Part shown: positions 53,750-63,403 of the stretch, one piece after another | Layout of the letters: each line of letters starts with the position of its first letter | How positions within the stretch are numbered: position 1 is the stretch's first letter | Source: Ustulina deusta | Lineage: Eukaryota; Ascomycota; Sordariomycetes; Xylariales; Xylariaceae | Direction: 5' to 3' | Length of the DNA stretch: 64,000 nt | Assembly (NCBI GenBank): GCA_023159155.1 | Contig: JAJNNX010000051.1 | Span: 1-64,000 of the forward strand | Made by a program: the position numbers and the translations under genes | The notes under the pieces: generated by a model | What the model saw: only the letters and a program-made list of their open reading frames with translations | What the model was told of the DNA's origin: nothing | Databases searched by the model: none

Positions 53750-54411
53750 ATAATTTTTATATAAAAACAATACAAACTATAAACTAATAAAAAAAAACGC
53801 TTAATAAATTTTAAAATAAAAAACAAAGTTTTTTTAAAAAAAAAAAGTTTTATAATATAAATATTAATTATTAGATTGGACTTTTAATTAGTTAGATCTT
53901 TTAAAATTTTTTAAAAATAAAAATTTAGCTATATTTTTAATTTGCTTAACTTTTATAAAATAAAAAACGTATTTTATATTAACTAATTATAAAAAATAAA
54001 TAATAACTTTTTATTTTAATAAATTTAATTATTATTTTTAACTAAAAATATTAATAGTAAAGCAAAATTTAAAATTAAACAAATCAAATAATTAAAAATA
54101 TAAAAAAAAAATAAAAAGTTATAATACTAAATTACTTAAAAAAATTACAATCTTAATAATACTTAATATATAGTTTAAAATTTTAAAAATATACTAATTA
54201 AACTTAACTAATTTTATAAAACCTATAAAAAAGCTTCTAAACTTCTTATAAAATTATAAAAATAAATATATATAATAATAACTAATAAATTTATAAACAA
54301 TTATAAAAATAATAATAAAGCAATATAATATAAAAAAACTATATAAACCTAATATTATTAATAATTTCGAGTTAAAACTATATTTAAACTTTCAGTTTTA
54401 AAAAGAAGTAG

Positions 54412-54655
54412 TATAATAGTTAGTATAGTCTATATAGTTTTAGTAAGACCTGCAAAAACTTTAGACCTCTATAGCAATAAAATAGAAAATCTACGCACGA
54501 ACCAACCTAACTCTGCAGCTACATACATAAAGTCTATATTTACCCACCTTATAAACTTTGATTTCTTTTCTTTTTTTCTTTCTTTTTTAGCTTAGAGTTT
54601 TTGTCCATAGTATTAATAAACTAGCTATAGCAGCTTTACTCGACTGATTGTAACA
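54412..54655 (+). repeat. B4 3' LTR
   Basis: It starts tataatagttagtatagtc after the purine tract aaaaagaagtag and ends ctgattgtaaca. The TSD AAAAG follows. Confidence 0.88.
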
Positions 54656-54660
54656 AAAAG

Positions 54661-55550
54661 TACTAGCAAAATAAATATAAAAGCTTTTTTACTATAAAAT
54701 ATTAATAATAACCTTTTTAATATATAATTTAAAAAAATTACAATTAAGCATTAGCTAAACAATATAAAACAATTAGCAAACCTAAAATAATAAAACTAAA
54801 AAAAGCTTAATTTTATACCTTATTATAGCTTAAGCTTATTTTTAATTTTTAAACCTTAAAACATTTTTTAAAATTATATAAGCTTTTAAATTACTAGTAA
54901 TTACTTTTTTTATTAAAAAATCTTACTATAAATAATATAGAAAGTTTTTAAAAATAAAAAAATATATAGCTAACAATACTTTTTATAATATACTACTTTT
55001 TATATTTTTAAAATAGCCCTTAAAAAATATATATATATATATAATTTTAAAAATAGCAAATATAAGTTATTATATAAATAGCCTAATAAAAAATAAAAAT
55101 AATTAAAAAAAAAACTAATGCTTATATATTTTAACAAATAAAAAAAATGGAACTAATATAACAAAAATATTAAAGCACTAAAAAAAATTAAAGCTCAAAA
55201 AAACAAAAACAAAATAAAAATAAATAAACTAATTTAATAGAACTAAATAATTGCAATAAAAAACTTAAACGCTAAAAAAGCAAAAAATAAGGTATATATA
55301 TTACTATAGTAGCTACTTACTTTTTGTTTAATTAAGCTAAAAATAAAAGCACTTATATTTTAACTAGAAAAAATTAAAGTAATATAAATAAATTACGTAA
55401 ATAATTACTTACTTAAGCTATATAGTAGCTATACTAATAAAAAAAAAATACTATAAGGAACACTTTTAATAGTAACTAAAAAATTATTACTAGAACATAT
55501 ATAGATTAATAAAAATTAATTTCTTAATATCTAGTACGCTTAATTAATAG
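54661..55550. other. RIP-degraded sequence at the right edge of the AT block
   Basis: No gene. Plus-strand reading gives a long Lys/Asn/Ile-rich frame interrupted mainly by TAA/TAG, so it may be a mutated coding sequence of the same unit as 42,184-42,910, which it adjoined before B4 inserted. The family was not recognised. Confidence 0.45.
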
Positions 55551-56580
55551 ATCCCCCTAGAAATAATAACAACTATTATACTAAAAAGTGTAGGTTCGGC
55601 CTATCTCCTAGTATATAAGCACTACTATATTGGGACCATCTATGAGTAGTTATTTATAGGTGTCCACTTTAGTATGTCTAATAGTTGCCCCCTTTTTTCC
55701 TTCTTCTCTGTTTGAGTCCAAATTGATCTAGTTCTTAGAGGAGACTCCCACTCATGCAATGTCCTCTTTATTCACCTATAGTCTGATAGAAAACTAAATC
55801 AAATCAATTGACATGTGTGATCTCACTAGGGAACCACCTGATAAGAAGGATAATTATTGGGAAAACTTGAAATCCTAAAATAGCGGTCGTATGTTGAATT
55901 GATATAGCTCTATTTCAGGTCCGCCATAGTACCGATCAGCGACTACCAGGTCGGTTCTATTATGGAGCAAAGCGGCTCTTTGTCAATACAGATTGAAGAA
56001 ATATCTTTATTTGAAACCTAACAGGATTTAGATAGGCCTTACAATCTCCCTCCCTGTGAGATTCCTCCACTCTGTCACCGGTGTTGCGTCTGGTGAGGTT
56101 GTTAGAGAAGCGGGATGACCTATCGGCTATATCACGACTGTAATAGGTATCAGTAAAATCATAAGCCTTTACCCTTCATTGATGAGGTGTAAAGCTTAGG
56201 CTATCTAGTCTAATGCACACCTCTAGCAGGCCCACGGATTACCATGCGGCACTATCTAGGTAGCACTCGGCAGACCTTGCAGCAGCAGTCGGGCTATCAT
56301 ACTAACTCCCAATGGGACTTGTTCTCCGGATAGCGGACCAGCGCAGCGTCGCGTGGTAAACCCCAGTAAGGTTTTAAACTTTTGCAAGAGAGCTGTGCCG
56401 ACGAACCGCCCCGGGCTTATTTTTCCGTGTGCGACGCCTACCCCGCCACATCAGGGACGATCATGGACGATCAAATGACTGCCGAGGGTAACTGAGACAG
56501 CTTTTTATCACAAGCAGGTATATTCGATTCATTATTCCTGTGTGGACGACCCCGATTTCATACAATTCTTTAGGGGGCGA
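55551..56580. other. Intergenic, GC-balanced, no gene seen
   Basis: This is the first ordinary-composition DNA right of the AT block and the 5' flank of the MmgE/PrpD-family gene. All frames are broken. A TATA-like tatataagcac lies at ~55,613. I see no tRNA or other RNA gene. Confidence 0.5.
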
Positions 56581-56595
56581 ATGCAAACTATTTGA
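56581..56595 (+). promoter_or_regulatory. Possible upstream ORF before the MmgE/PrpD-family gene
   Basis: An ATG at 56,581 opens a five-codon frame (ATG to TGA) that ends 10 bp before the main ATG at 56,606. If the transcript starts upstream of it, it could lower or condition translation of the main frame. The transcript start is unknown. Confidence 0.3.
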
Positions 56596-56605
56596 GAACC
56601 CAATA

Positions 56606-57976
56606 ATGGCCGGCACCAAGAGAACGGATGGCATCACCGAAGAGCTTTGCAAGTTCATTGTTGAAGCAAACTATGGCCAACTGGACGAGAAGCTTGTAGA
56701 CCAACTGAAGGATTACGTCACAGATTGCGTCGGCATTTCGGCGGGGGCCGCGGCCATCTGTGAGTCTTCAGAGCCATTTCTGCGGGCTGTGATAGCACTG
56801 GGTGGGAAGTCGGGGCAATCGACCGTGTTCACAAAAGGAAGTGCCTTCTCACTTCAATATGCTGGCCTTCTGAACGCTGCGTTTGCTCATTCTTTCGACT
56901 TCGACGATACACATGCGCCATCCATCTTACATCCTGGCACGACAGCCATCCCGGCGGCCCTGGCTCAGGCTGAGATGTTGAACAGTGATGGCAAGACCCT
57001 TCTGCTGGGTATGGCGGTCGGCTACGAGATTACATGTCGCATCGGACGAGCATACAACTATGGCGGGTACACACGAGGCTTTCACAACACGACAACGGCG
57101 GGCATCTTTGGCGCTGTGGCAGCGATATCAAAGATCAAGGGCCTGTCTCTAGATCAGGTGAAGAACGCATTTGGTTTGGCGGGATCCAAAGCAGCAGGTT
57201 CGATGCAGTTCCTCGACAACGGGTCGTGGAACAAGCGATTGCACCCAGGCTTTGCGGTCCACGACGCATTCGTGGCGGTCGCGTTGGCAGAAGCCGGTGT
57301 TGTGGGTGCCACGCGGCCGATCGAAGGCAAATACGGCGCTTTGCACTCTTACTCGGCCACTTCGACAACGGTTGGCTTGACCGATAACTTGGGCTCCGAG
57401 TGGATCTTCCGCAAGACTGCCATTAAACCGTTCCCTGCTTGCCGAATGACGCACTCGGCTATCGAGGCCGTGAGCAATGTGGCGAGGGAGGCCGCCGGCA
57501 AGACGGTCGAGCAGATCACGGTTGCACTCTCACCCGGATGCTACCAGCTCGTGGGCCCTCCGGATGCGAACAGAATTCATCCCAAGACCATCGTGGATGG
57601 CCAGTTCTCCATGTACTACCAAGTAGCCATCGCATGGTTGCATGGCATGGACATTGGATGGGGCATGTATGACAAGAGCCAGATGGAAAGTCCCGAAGTA
57701 GCAGCACTGTGTGACAAGGTCGAAGTCATTATCAAGGACGATGTCGTTGACCTCGCGGCGCGACTAACATTCAAGTGGACAGATGGCACAACCACAGAGG
57801 CAAGCCAAGTTTTCCCGCTCGGTGAACCAGAAAATCCATTCTCGAAAGAGCGAGTCCAAGGGAAGTTCCTTAGGATGGTTGCCCCAGCGTATGACGAGAG
57901 GACAGCAAAGGCTATTCTCGCTACCATTAACGAAATTGATCAGCGAAATACTGGGGATCTCATGAAATTCCTGTAA
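56606..57976 (+). CDS. MmgE/PrpD-family protein (cis-aconitate decarboxylase / 2-methylcitrate dehydratase-like)
   Basis: A 456-residue protein of the MmgE/PrpD family, whose known members include 2-methylcitrate dehydratase (propionate use), cis-aconitate decarboxylase (itaconate synthesis) and iminodisuccinate epimerase. The all-helical N-terminal domain spans ~8-255 and the C-terminal lid domain ~275-445. Characteristic features are SFDFDDTHAPSILHPG (residues 96-111, acidic/His cluster at the active site), GFHNTTTAGIFGA (158-170), and SKAAGSMQFLDNGSWNKRLH (194-213) with the conserved Lys/Arg and His. Length is normal for the family. The frame is open further upstream, but only from a GTG; the first ATG in frame is 56,606, with A at -3 and G at +4, a good context. 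No intron is needed. No targeting signal is evident, so it is probably cytosolic. The substrate cannot be fixed from sequence alone. It is the first intact gene beside the AT block, and codon use shows no sign of RIP. Confidence 0.9.
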   Translation: MAGTKRTDGITEELCKFIVEANYGQLDEKLVDQLKDYVTDCVGISAGAAAICESSEPFLRAVIALGGKSGQSTVFTKGSAFSLQYAGLLNAAFAHSFDFDDTHAPSILHPGTTAIPAALAQAEMLNSDGKTLLLGMAVGYEITCRIGRAYNYGGYTRGFHNTTTAGIFGAVAAISKIKGLSLDQVKNAFGLAGSKAAGSMQFLDNGSWNKRLHPGFAVHDAFVAVALAEAGVVGATRPIEGKYGALHSYSATSTTVGLTDNLGSEWIFRKTAIKPFPACRMTHSAIEAVSNVAREAAGKTVEQITVALSPGCYQLVGPPDANRIHPKTIVDGQFSMYYQVAIAWLHGMDIGWGMYDKSQMESPEVAALCDKVEVIIKDDVVDLAARLTFKWTDGTTTEASQVFPLGEPENPFSKERVQGKFLRMVAPAYDERTAKAILATINEIDQRNTGDLMKFL

Positions 57977-58969
57977 TAGTGTAGGACTGGATATGTTGAG
58001 TTTGGTCGTGAGAAGTTTTAAGGGAATGCAGACAGACACCTATAATGATTCGCACCCTTGGACGAGATTTAATCGGACGATTCACTCAAACCAACAATGG
58101 AAACTTACATTGCTATCAGTAATTTCACTGTTTGTATGTTTAATCGCGTTGTGTACCTTCTAATTTGAAGGGGGCAAAAAAAGGAGACAAAAAGGAGAGA
58201 GCCCCACCCCCTGAATTAGTGACTTATCAGGGGCTCACCAGGGTACCTCCATGTCGCAAGCCCCTTGTGTTTTTGCTGCGACGAGTCGTTAGCCAACTGG
58301 AAAAACTTCTCTTCATTTTATTTTACAATAACCGGCCAATTTGAAAATGAGGTCGAAAAGCTGTCTGGTTGTAAATTGGGACCCAAGTTAGGTCATGTCA
58401 GTCAAAATACATCATCGCGAGCTCGAGCTCATCAGACACTGTTGCAAACACCAGCTGCAACCATCTACCTGTATGCTGGGTAATGTGTACAAAATCTACT
58501 GGACTCTGGGGTTAAATCAGCATTATTAATTTGTGTTCATCTTGTTCACTAATATGAACTTGATGCTACCAATTATGTAGCTCCATCCGTGGTAGAATTC
58601 GCAGGGGAATCAACACAATAAAGCAAAAAATTAATTGACTACGTGTGAACTCGACTATAAAAACGGCAGAGGTAGCAGTGGGATTGTGGGCAGCAGAGGA
58701 GGTTATATCCATTGGTATAGATGCCGGGGAGGATATCCAACCCAAACCAACAACGCCGCTCGAGGCCACCTTCTCCTAGATAGCATCTGCAACCAGAAAC
58801 GATTCGAGGTACACATTGTGCCTAACAACTCGTGCCGTCACGTATTGTTGATTTAGAACCCAGATCTAGCTGACTTTTCAACAGAGCTTCCCTTGGTCGG
58901 TACGATCATACTATCACTATCGTCGATTAAAAGGCTTATATATCCAACAAACAGATGAGCCACAACTAG
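57977..58969. other. Intergenic, possible short coding relic
   Basis: Downstream of the MmgE/PrpD-family gene. Between 58,639 and ~58,851 one plus-strand frame has a single in-frame TAG and reads STIKTAEVAVGLWAAEEV near its start. It is Ala/Glu-rich and may be a gene fragment, but I do not recognise it. The frame at 58,265-58,483 has no coding character. No RNA gene was seen. Confidence 0.4.
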
Positions 58970-59616
58970 CTTTCCACGAATGACATCTATTGCGCAAATT
59001 TGCTAGCCAAGGATGTCCCCGTAAGCGAAAATCACGTGTTTCCTGTCGCCTGGACAAGTGAGGACGGCGTTGCCCCGAAAGCTCGTGCTCAACATATCGC
59101 TTGCGGTGTCTTGCCATCTACGGTTGGCGTGAAGAAAAAGGTGTGCTCGTGAATGAGGGGCGCGAAATACAGCCGTTTGATCCAGAAACCTCGACCTGGA
59201 AAGTCTTAGAATTATGCAGCTATCTAGAGAAATCGCTTGCGCCCTTGAACGTAAGGGAACTCTGCATTCTCACGCTAGAAATCTGATTCTGTATGGTAGC
59301 CTAGATTCTAGAGACCCGGAACTTACAGACGTCTGGCATTTCAATTGCGTTACCAAGATCTGGAAACCATTATCAAGCGCCCGTCGCATCCAAGAGTGCT
59401 ACGATTGCCGGGCACATTTTGTATCTTGTCGCCGTGTCGGATTCTCTGAGTAGCGAGGTACATCAATGGGGTGATCTGTGGTCGTTCCAGCTGCTATCAA
59501 GTGATATAGATGTGAAATCAATGACCAACTTGATAGACGTGATTAGACCCGCCATGATCAAAGATCAGATCCGATCGAAACTGGGAATTGACACGGGGGA
59601 AGGCGAGCTAGGCTGA
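58970..59616 (+). pseudogene. Kelch-repeat protein pseudogene, frameshifted
   Basis: Consecutive plus-strand frames together look like a Kelch/galactose-oxidase-type beta-propeller protein, a scaffold for protein contacts. Frame 2 (58,970-~59,110) gives PVAWTSEDGVAPKARAQHIA. Frame 1 (to 59,286) gives LAIYGWREEKG and FDPETSTWKVLE. Frame 3 (~59,245-~59,400) gives LHSHARNLILYG and ELTDVWHFNCVTKIWKPL (59,319-59,372). Frame 1 again (~59,400-59,616) gives ATIAGHILYLVAVSDS and GDLWSFQL. The pattern L-Y-x-x-G ... D-x-W-x-F ... W repeats at Kelch spacing. At least three frame changes and no good start argue for a pseudogene; introns placed at each switch are less likely because the frames overlap. Mutations here are indels, not RIP transitions. 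Confidence 0.65.
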
Positions 59617-60547
59617 AGTTGAGGTTCAGACGCCTGGTGATCTCTAGGCGCACGAAGGTAAAGTCCATCCTGGCCCCGTGGCTCGTTCGGGCACAATGTG
59701 CCGCCTAGTACCAGTTGTATTGTGCCATGGGGCAGCATGAGCGTTGATAGGTACACTAGTTGGTGGGTGATGGATGGGTGATAGAGGCAAAGGAGCAATA
59801 TGCAAGCGTCATGGTCGCATCTAGAATGATTAAGAGGCTTCTCTTCTCTTTGTAGCCATATCCGACCTCTCTATAACAATCATCTCTGAACCGCTTGCAT
59901 TCTTCACGAAGTTAGGACTGAGATCGTAGCTCTTAGAATACAGCATGATAATAGTGTTCAATTGCTTCACATCAACAAACACGTCCGTCGGCAGTCCAGC
60001 TTTTCGCTGTGGCACATTCGAAATAGGCAATATATAACGAAAAATCGATGGCAATCCAGCCTCTTATTCACCAGTATGTACATGACCCGATTGCAGATTA
60101 GACAATTCAGATCTCTGTCGTTGCTTCTTACCAAACACTCCCCAGCTAGACGGCTTCAGCATAACGGATGAGAAAAAACCCCTTTGCGCATGATGAATGA
60201 CCGGACATAGCTGAGCCCTGTGAAGTTGATTCATACTCTGTGGCGATCCCCCTTTATATCAACCGAACCCTTTTTGTTGGAATGTGGAGATTAGGTACAC
60301 TCTATCCTCTGACTATATGTATCACTAGATTCCCCCGGACCCCTTGGTCCTTGATTCTTCCTTCTGATTATCCTGAATACACAAGACATTCTGCTCACTT
60401 GTATACGTATCCACTTATCTTGACACTTTTTGGTATGTTGAAGTATCAGCGCCAAACCACCTCTATTTTTCTTCTCCGTGACATGACTTCGTAGCAATCC
60501 GCGCGCGCACACACTCTCTGTCGTTCCCTCTCTTTCTCTTCTGCCCT
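59617..60547. other. Intergenic between the Kelch relic and the methionine-synthase-like gene, no gene seen
   Basis: This is the 3' flank of the minus-strand gene at 60,548. Short frames on both strands (for example 59,830-60,054 minus and 60,240-60,494 plus) lack family features or good coding character. No RNA gene was recognised. Confidence 0.5.
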
Positions 60548-61756
60548 TTAAGGCTCGCCCCAGATCTCATCGGCAATCTGTCTTACCAAAGCAAGTTTCT
60601 TCTTCTCGTCCTCGAGCGAAAGCGGGTAGCCCGTCTCGTGAGTCGAGAAGCCGCACTGGGGCGAGACACAGATGCTCTTGAGCGCCTCCTCCTTGGACTC
60701 CCCGCGCCCCTCGGCGACGTACTCGGCCGCCTTATACAGCCGCTGCTTCATCGTCTCCTTGTCCTCGAGCTCGCGCAGCTTCGTGCTGATGATGCCCACG
60801 ACGACGCTCTTGCCCTTCGGCAGGAACTTGAGCGGCTCGAAGCCGCCGGCGCGTTCCGTGTCGTACTCGAGGTAGAAGGTGTGCAGGTTCAGGTTCTGGA
60901 AGAGCTTCTTGGCGATGATGTCGTAGGCGCCCTCGGCGAAGTGCCGCCCGCCGATGAAGTTGCCCCGGCACAGGTGGATGCCGAAGTGCATATCGGCCGG
61001 CGCCTTTCTCACGCAGTCGTTGTACAGACTGATGTACGCGTCGAGGAGGTCCTCTACTGTGCCGATGTTCTTCTCATCCTCCTCCCAGCCCTGGCGGAAC
61101 TTCGCCGAGCAGAAGTACGCCATGCCCGGATCGTCGAATTGGACGTTGCGCAGCCCGGCTTTGTACAGCATGTCTAGCTCGGCTTGGTACACCTTCGCAA
61201 CATCGGCGAAGTACTCGGCGTCGTTGGTGTATGCTTCCTTGGTGTACGCCCGGCCTTGCGAGTATCTCATGTGGAACCAGGCGGGAGTGATCATGGTCAG
61301 CTTGATGTTGCCCCATTCGCTCTCGGGAACGGCAGCTTGGACGAGCTTCAGCTCGTGTAAGTTTGAAGTGGACTTGCTCGGGTCGTGCGAGAGCTTGCTA
61401 CCCGCAATGACAGACTCGCCAGGCATCACGTGGCGGTCTGTCTCGAGGAGCGACACAACGTCCGGGTGATACAGCCGGAACATGCTCGCCTCGGCGTCCT
61501 GCAGCTGGATCGTTCCCTCGAACTCGTCCCACATCAGACCCCAGAAACGCGTACGGTTAAACTCGCCCGACGTTATGGCTTTGATGCCCACGTCTTGCTG
61601 TAGCTTCACCACGTCTGCGACCGCTCGCTTTTCCACGGCTGGCAAGCCGGCTTCTTCCTCCGATATGCCTTTGTCGCGAATCGCGGTGCGGATCTCGAGA
61701 AGGTCCTGCGGGCGGAGGAAAGAGCCTAGCTGCTCAGCTCGGAATGGTGGTGCCAT
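60548..61756 (-). CDS. Cobalamin-independent methionine-synthase-like protein (MetE C-terminal domain / UROD-type fold)
   Basis: A 402-residue protein corresponding to the catalytic C-terminal domain of cobalamin-independent methionine synthase without the N-terminal half, which in full-length MetE (~760 residues) repeats the barrel. Related stand-alone proteins (MetE-C/YxjG-like) are common in bacteria and fungi, and some transfer methyl groups to thiols. The four zinc-ligand positions are all present: H261 and C263 in GIHLCRGN, E297 in FYLEYD, and C368 in SPQCGFST. The N-terminal RAEQLGSFLRP, the acidic QFDDPG (206-211) and ITSGEF (61-66) are further family marks. The ATG at 61,756 has AAAAATGG context. 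There is no signal peptide, so it is cytosolic, and no intron is needed. GC-rich third positions contrast strongly with the AT block. It lies tail-to-tail with the MmgE/PrpD-family gene. The methyl donor and acceptor are unknown, and homocysteine methylation is not proven. Confidence 0.9.
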   Translation of the reverse strand: MAPPFRAEQLGSFLRPQDLLEIRTAIRDKGISEEEAGLPAVEKRAVADVVKLQQDVGIKAITSGEFNRTRFWGLMWDEFEGTIQLQDAEASMFRLYHPDVVSLLETDRHVMPGESVIAGSKLSHDPSKSTSNLHELKLVQAAVPESEWGNIKLTMITPAWFHMRYSQGRAYTKEAYTNDAEYFADVAKVYQAELDMLYKAGLRNVQFDDPGMAYFCSAKFRQGWEEDEKNIGTVEDLLDAYISLYNDCVRKAPADMHFGIHLCRGNFIGGRHFAEGAYDIIAKKLFQNLNLHTFYLEYDTERAGGFEPLKFLPKGKSVVVGIISTKLRELEDKETMKQRLYKAAEYVAEGRGESKEEALKSICVSPQCGFSTHETGYPLSLEDEKKKLALVRQIADEIWGEP

Positions 61757-63403
61757 TTTTTCAACTTCTGCTATGCCTATGTGATATAGTAATATTCTTT
61801 CGGTTTGAAGATTTTGTTATGAAAGACTACGGTTTAATCTCGTCAAGTATTGTCTACCGTATTGAAGATCAACGCTGTAGAGCGAGGCGTGAGATGAGAA
61901 GCGACGGTTGGGTACGAATCGAGATGACGAGTGCCCTCATTGTAGTATGAGATAGGAAAGATAGAGCTAAATATGGTGCAAATAGACCCTGAATCGAACG
62001 TCGACCGTGATCTAGGTGTGGGGAAAACAAACGGGGCAATAAGCACTCCAATCTGCTTTGGGAATATATACAGCTAAGACAGGGATTCGGCAGGCTCATC
62101 ATTGCAGAGAAACTGCGGCTGAGGACCCGAATAGTCTTGATACGGTGGGTTGAGGAGCTATCTCAGTTGCTTTATATGTATAGCCAAAGCTTTTGTGGAC
62201 TTTCAGGTTAATCTACAGCACACTTCAGGGCACTCAGTTGTGGTTGATGGTACGTATATTAGGGGAGCGTAAGCGTTGTTAGGCGCTTCTACGATACGGA
62301 GGTGTAGCTTGGTAATTATACTGTAGCAACAATACGTAAGTATAGCTTAAATATACTATAAACGCGCTTAAAACTACTTAAACTAAAAACAAAAACTAAA
62401 CAAATAATTATTTAATAATAATAAAAATAATAAGCAGATTAAAAGCGTAATAAAGGTATATCATAAATATACCAAAAAAAGATAATATAAAAGGTAAGTT
62501 GTACAGTAGGTCCGCTCTCAGGTCTGTAGAACCACTTAAGCTACATATAAGATGGCTTAGCGCTTGTTAGTTTGTAGTATAGTTCATAAATCTCGGCGAA
62601 TTCTGGTATGGAAGGGAGGTTTCCTTAATACGTGTTATTATAGTAGATGGCCTAAGTAATGGCCACAAGTCGTGTACTTGAGATCTGGATGACAAATCCT
62701 ATGATGTTGTAATTGTAGCAACGAAACATATGCCCGAGTTGCGCCGTGGAGAACTGCCGAGCAGAGCGACACGTCTAGGCAACGAAGGGCTCTAACCAGA
62801 TTCTACCTAGTGAGAACGCTAAACGCTAACGCATCGCCGTTTACACTAACGATGCAGGTCAGATTCGTGATGCTTATTTTTTCTCTCCGGCGTAGTGTAA
62901 GCCCTATCTAAGGGGTAGTCGATGTTGAAAATGTGTTCAGCCTCCATTTAATAACGTCTGGGGACTAAAGTCTTGTTATAATTTGGCAAGCAAAATTCGA
63001 CCCCCATTTGGCCGGAATACATACTGAAGATTAGGGGGGCCACCGTTTCTCGGTGTCGGAATTGATGACACGATTGTTCATCAACTATAGTGGTTCTGAA
63101 CAACCAGGAACGAAAGCCCGTCTTCTAAGGGGGCTGGTGCAAACATCGTGCGAGGTCTCTACAAGCACCTTAGCCGCATGCAGGAACAATTGTTGTAACA
63201 AGAGAATTGATTACGGGCATGGAACACGGGGGACACTTGGAAAAGATGAGATATGATAAACGGTATGGACAGGCAAAAGGTGAACGTCACATAGGTTGAA
63301 GGAACACAGCCATTGCTCAATAAAACATTAAATTACTCTAGCCTCGTCCTATAGAGTCACATTGAAGACCTATTTAACCTCCCACTTTGGTTGTCTAAAC
63401 ATC
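61757..63403. other. Intergenic, with a short AT-rich patch
   Basis: The left part (61,757-~62,100) is the presumed promoter region of the minus-strand methionine-synthase-like gene. A patch of strongly raised A+T at ~62,330-62,510, with mutated-looking TA-rich sequence, may be a small RIP-affected transposon fragment. The rest is GC-balanced with broken frames. No gene was recognised. Confidence 0.5.

Larger units (their letters stand above)
42911..54655 (+). mobile_element. B4: complete family B Ty3/gypsy element, split by X and a solo LTR
   Basis: LTRs at 42,911-43,154 and 54,412-54,655 (both 244 bp) are flanked by a perfect 5-bp TSD AAAAG (42,906-42,910 and 54,656-54,660). The internal part is collinear with B2 once X (44,134-49,440 plus 8-bp TSD) and the D solo LTR (53,448-53,749 plus 5-bp TSD) are removed, giving ~6.1 kb. 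Its LTRs are the least mutated of the family (5' LTR keeps ttggcgagacccgcaagg), so B4 may be the youngest B copy or the least exposed to RIP. Confidence 0.9.
1..55550. other. AT-rich, RIP-type transposon block
   Basis: The whole stretch is dominated by A/T runs and TA dinucleotides, with G and C confined to short islands. Element protein frames inside it (pol of A, B and C, transposase of P) stay in frame over long distances but carry many TAA/TAG codons where Gln or Trp is expected, and Asp/Gly positions read as Asn/Arg/Ser. Such transition-only damage in repeats is the known result of repeat-induced point mutation in Pezizomycotina. The right edge is sharp: C and G become common just after ~55,550 and ordinary intergenic sequence follows. 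The ORFs of 60-90 codons in this block are mostly Lys/Ile/Phe/Tyr-rich chance frames and are not annotated as genes. Exact GC content and RIP indices were not computed. Confidence 0.93.

Noticed and set aside
1..55550. Mitochondrial or other organelle DNA, suggested by the extreme A+T content
   Set aside because: The stretch is made of LTR elements and a pogo transposon with TSDs and RIP-type stops, and it continues directly into nuclear-type genes.
55589..56043. Possible LTR (starts TGTAGG, ends CTTACA, TATA-like tatataagcac inside)
   Set aside because: Flanks do not form a TSD, no second copy exists in the window, and no primer-binding site is convincing.
57034..58039. Several 60-117 codon ORFs on both strands within the MmgE/PrpD-family gene
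   Set aside because: They are shadows in other frames of the GC-balanced gene and show no family features.
60638..61784. Antisense ORFs of up to 179 codons over the methionine-synthase-like gene
   Set aside because: They mirror the strong third-position GC bias of the true gene, and their Arg/Leu/Ala-rich translation has no recognisable domain.
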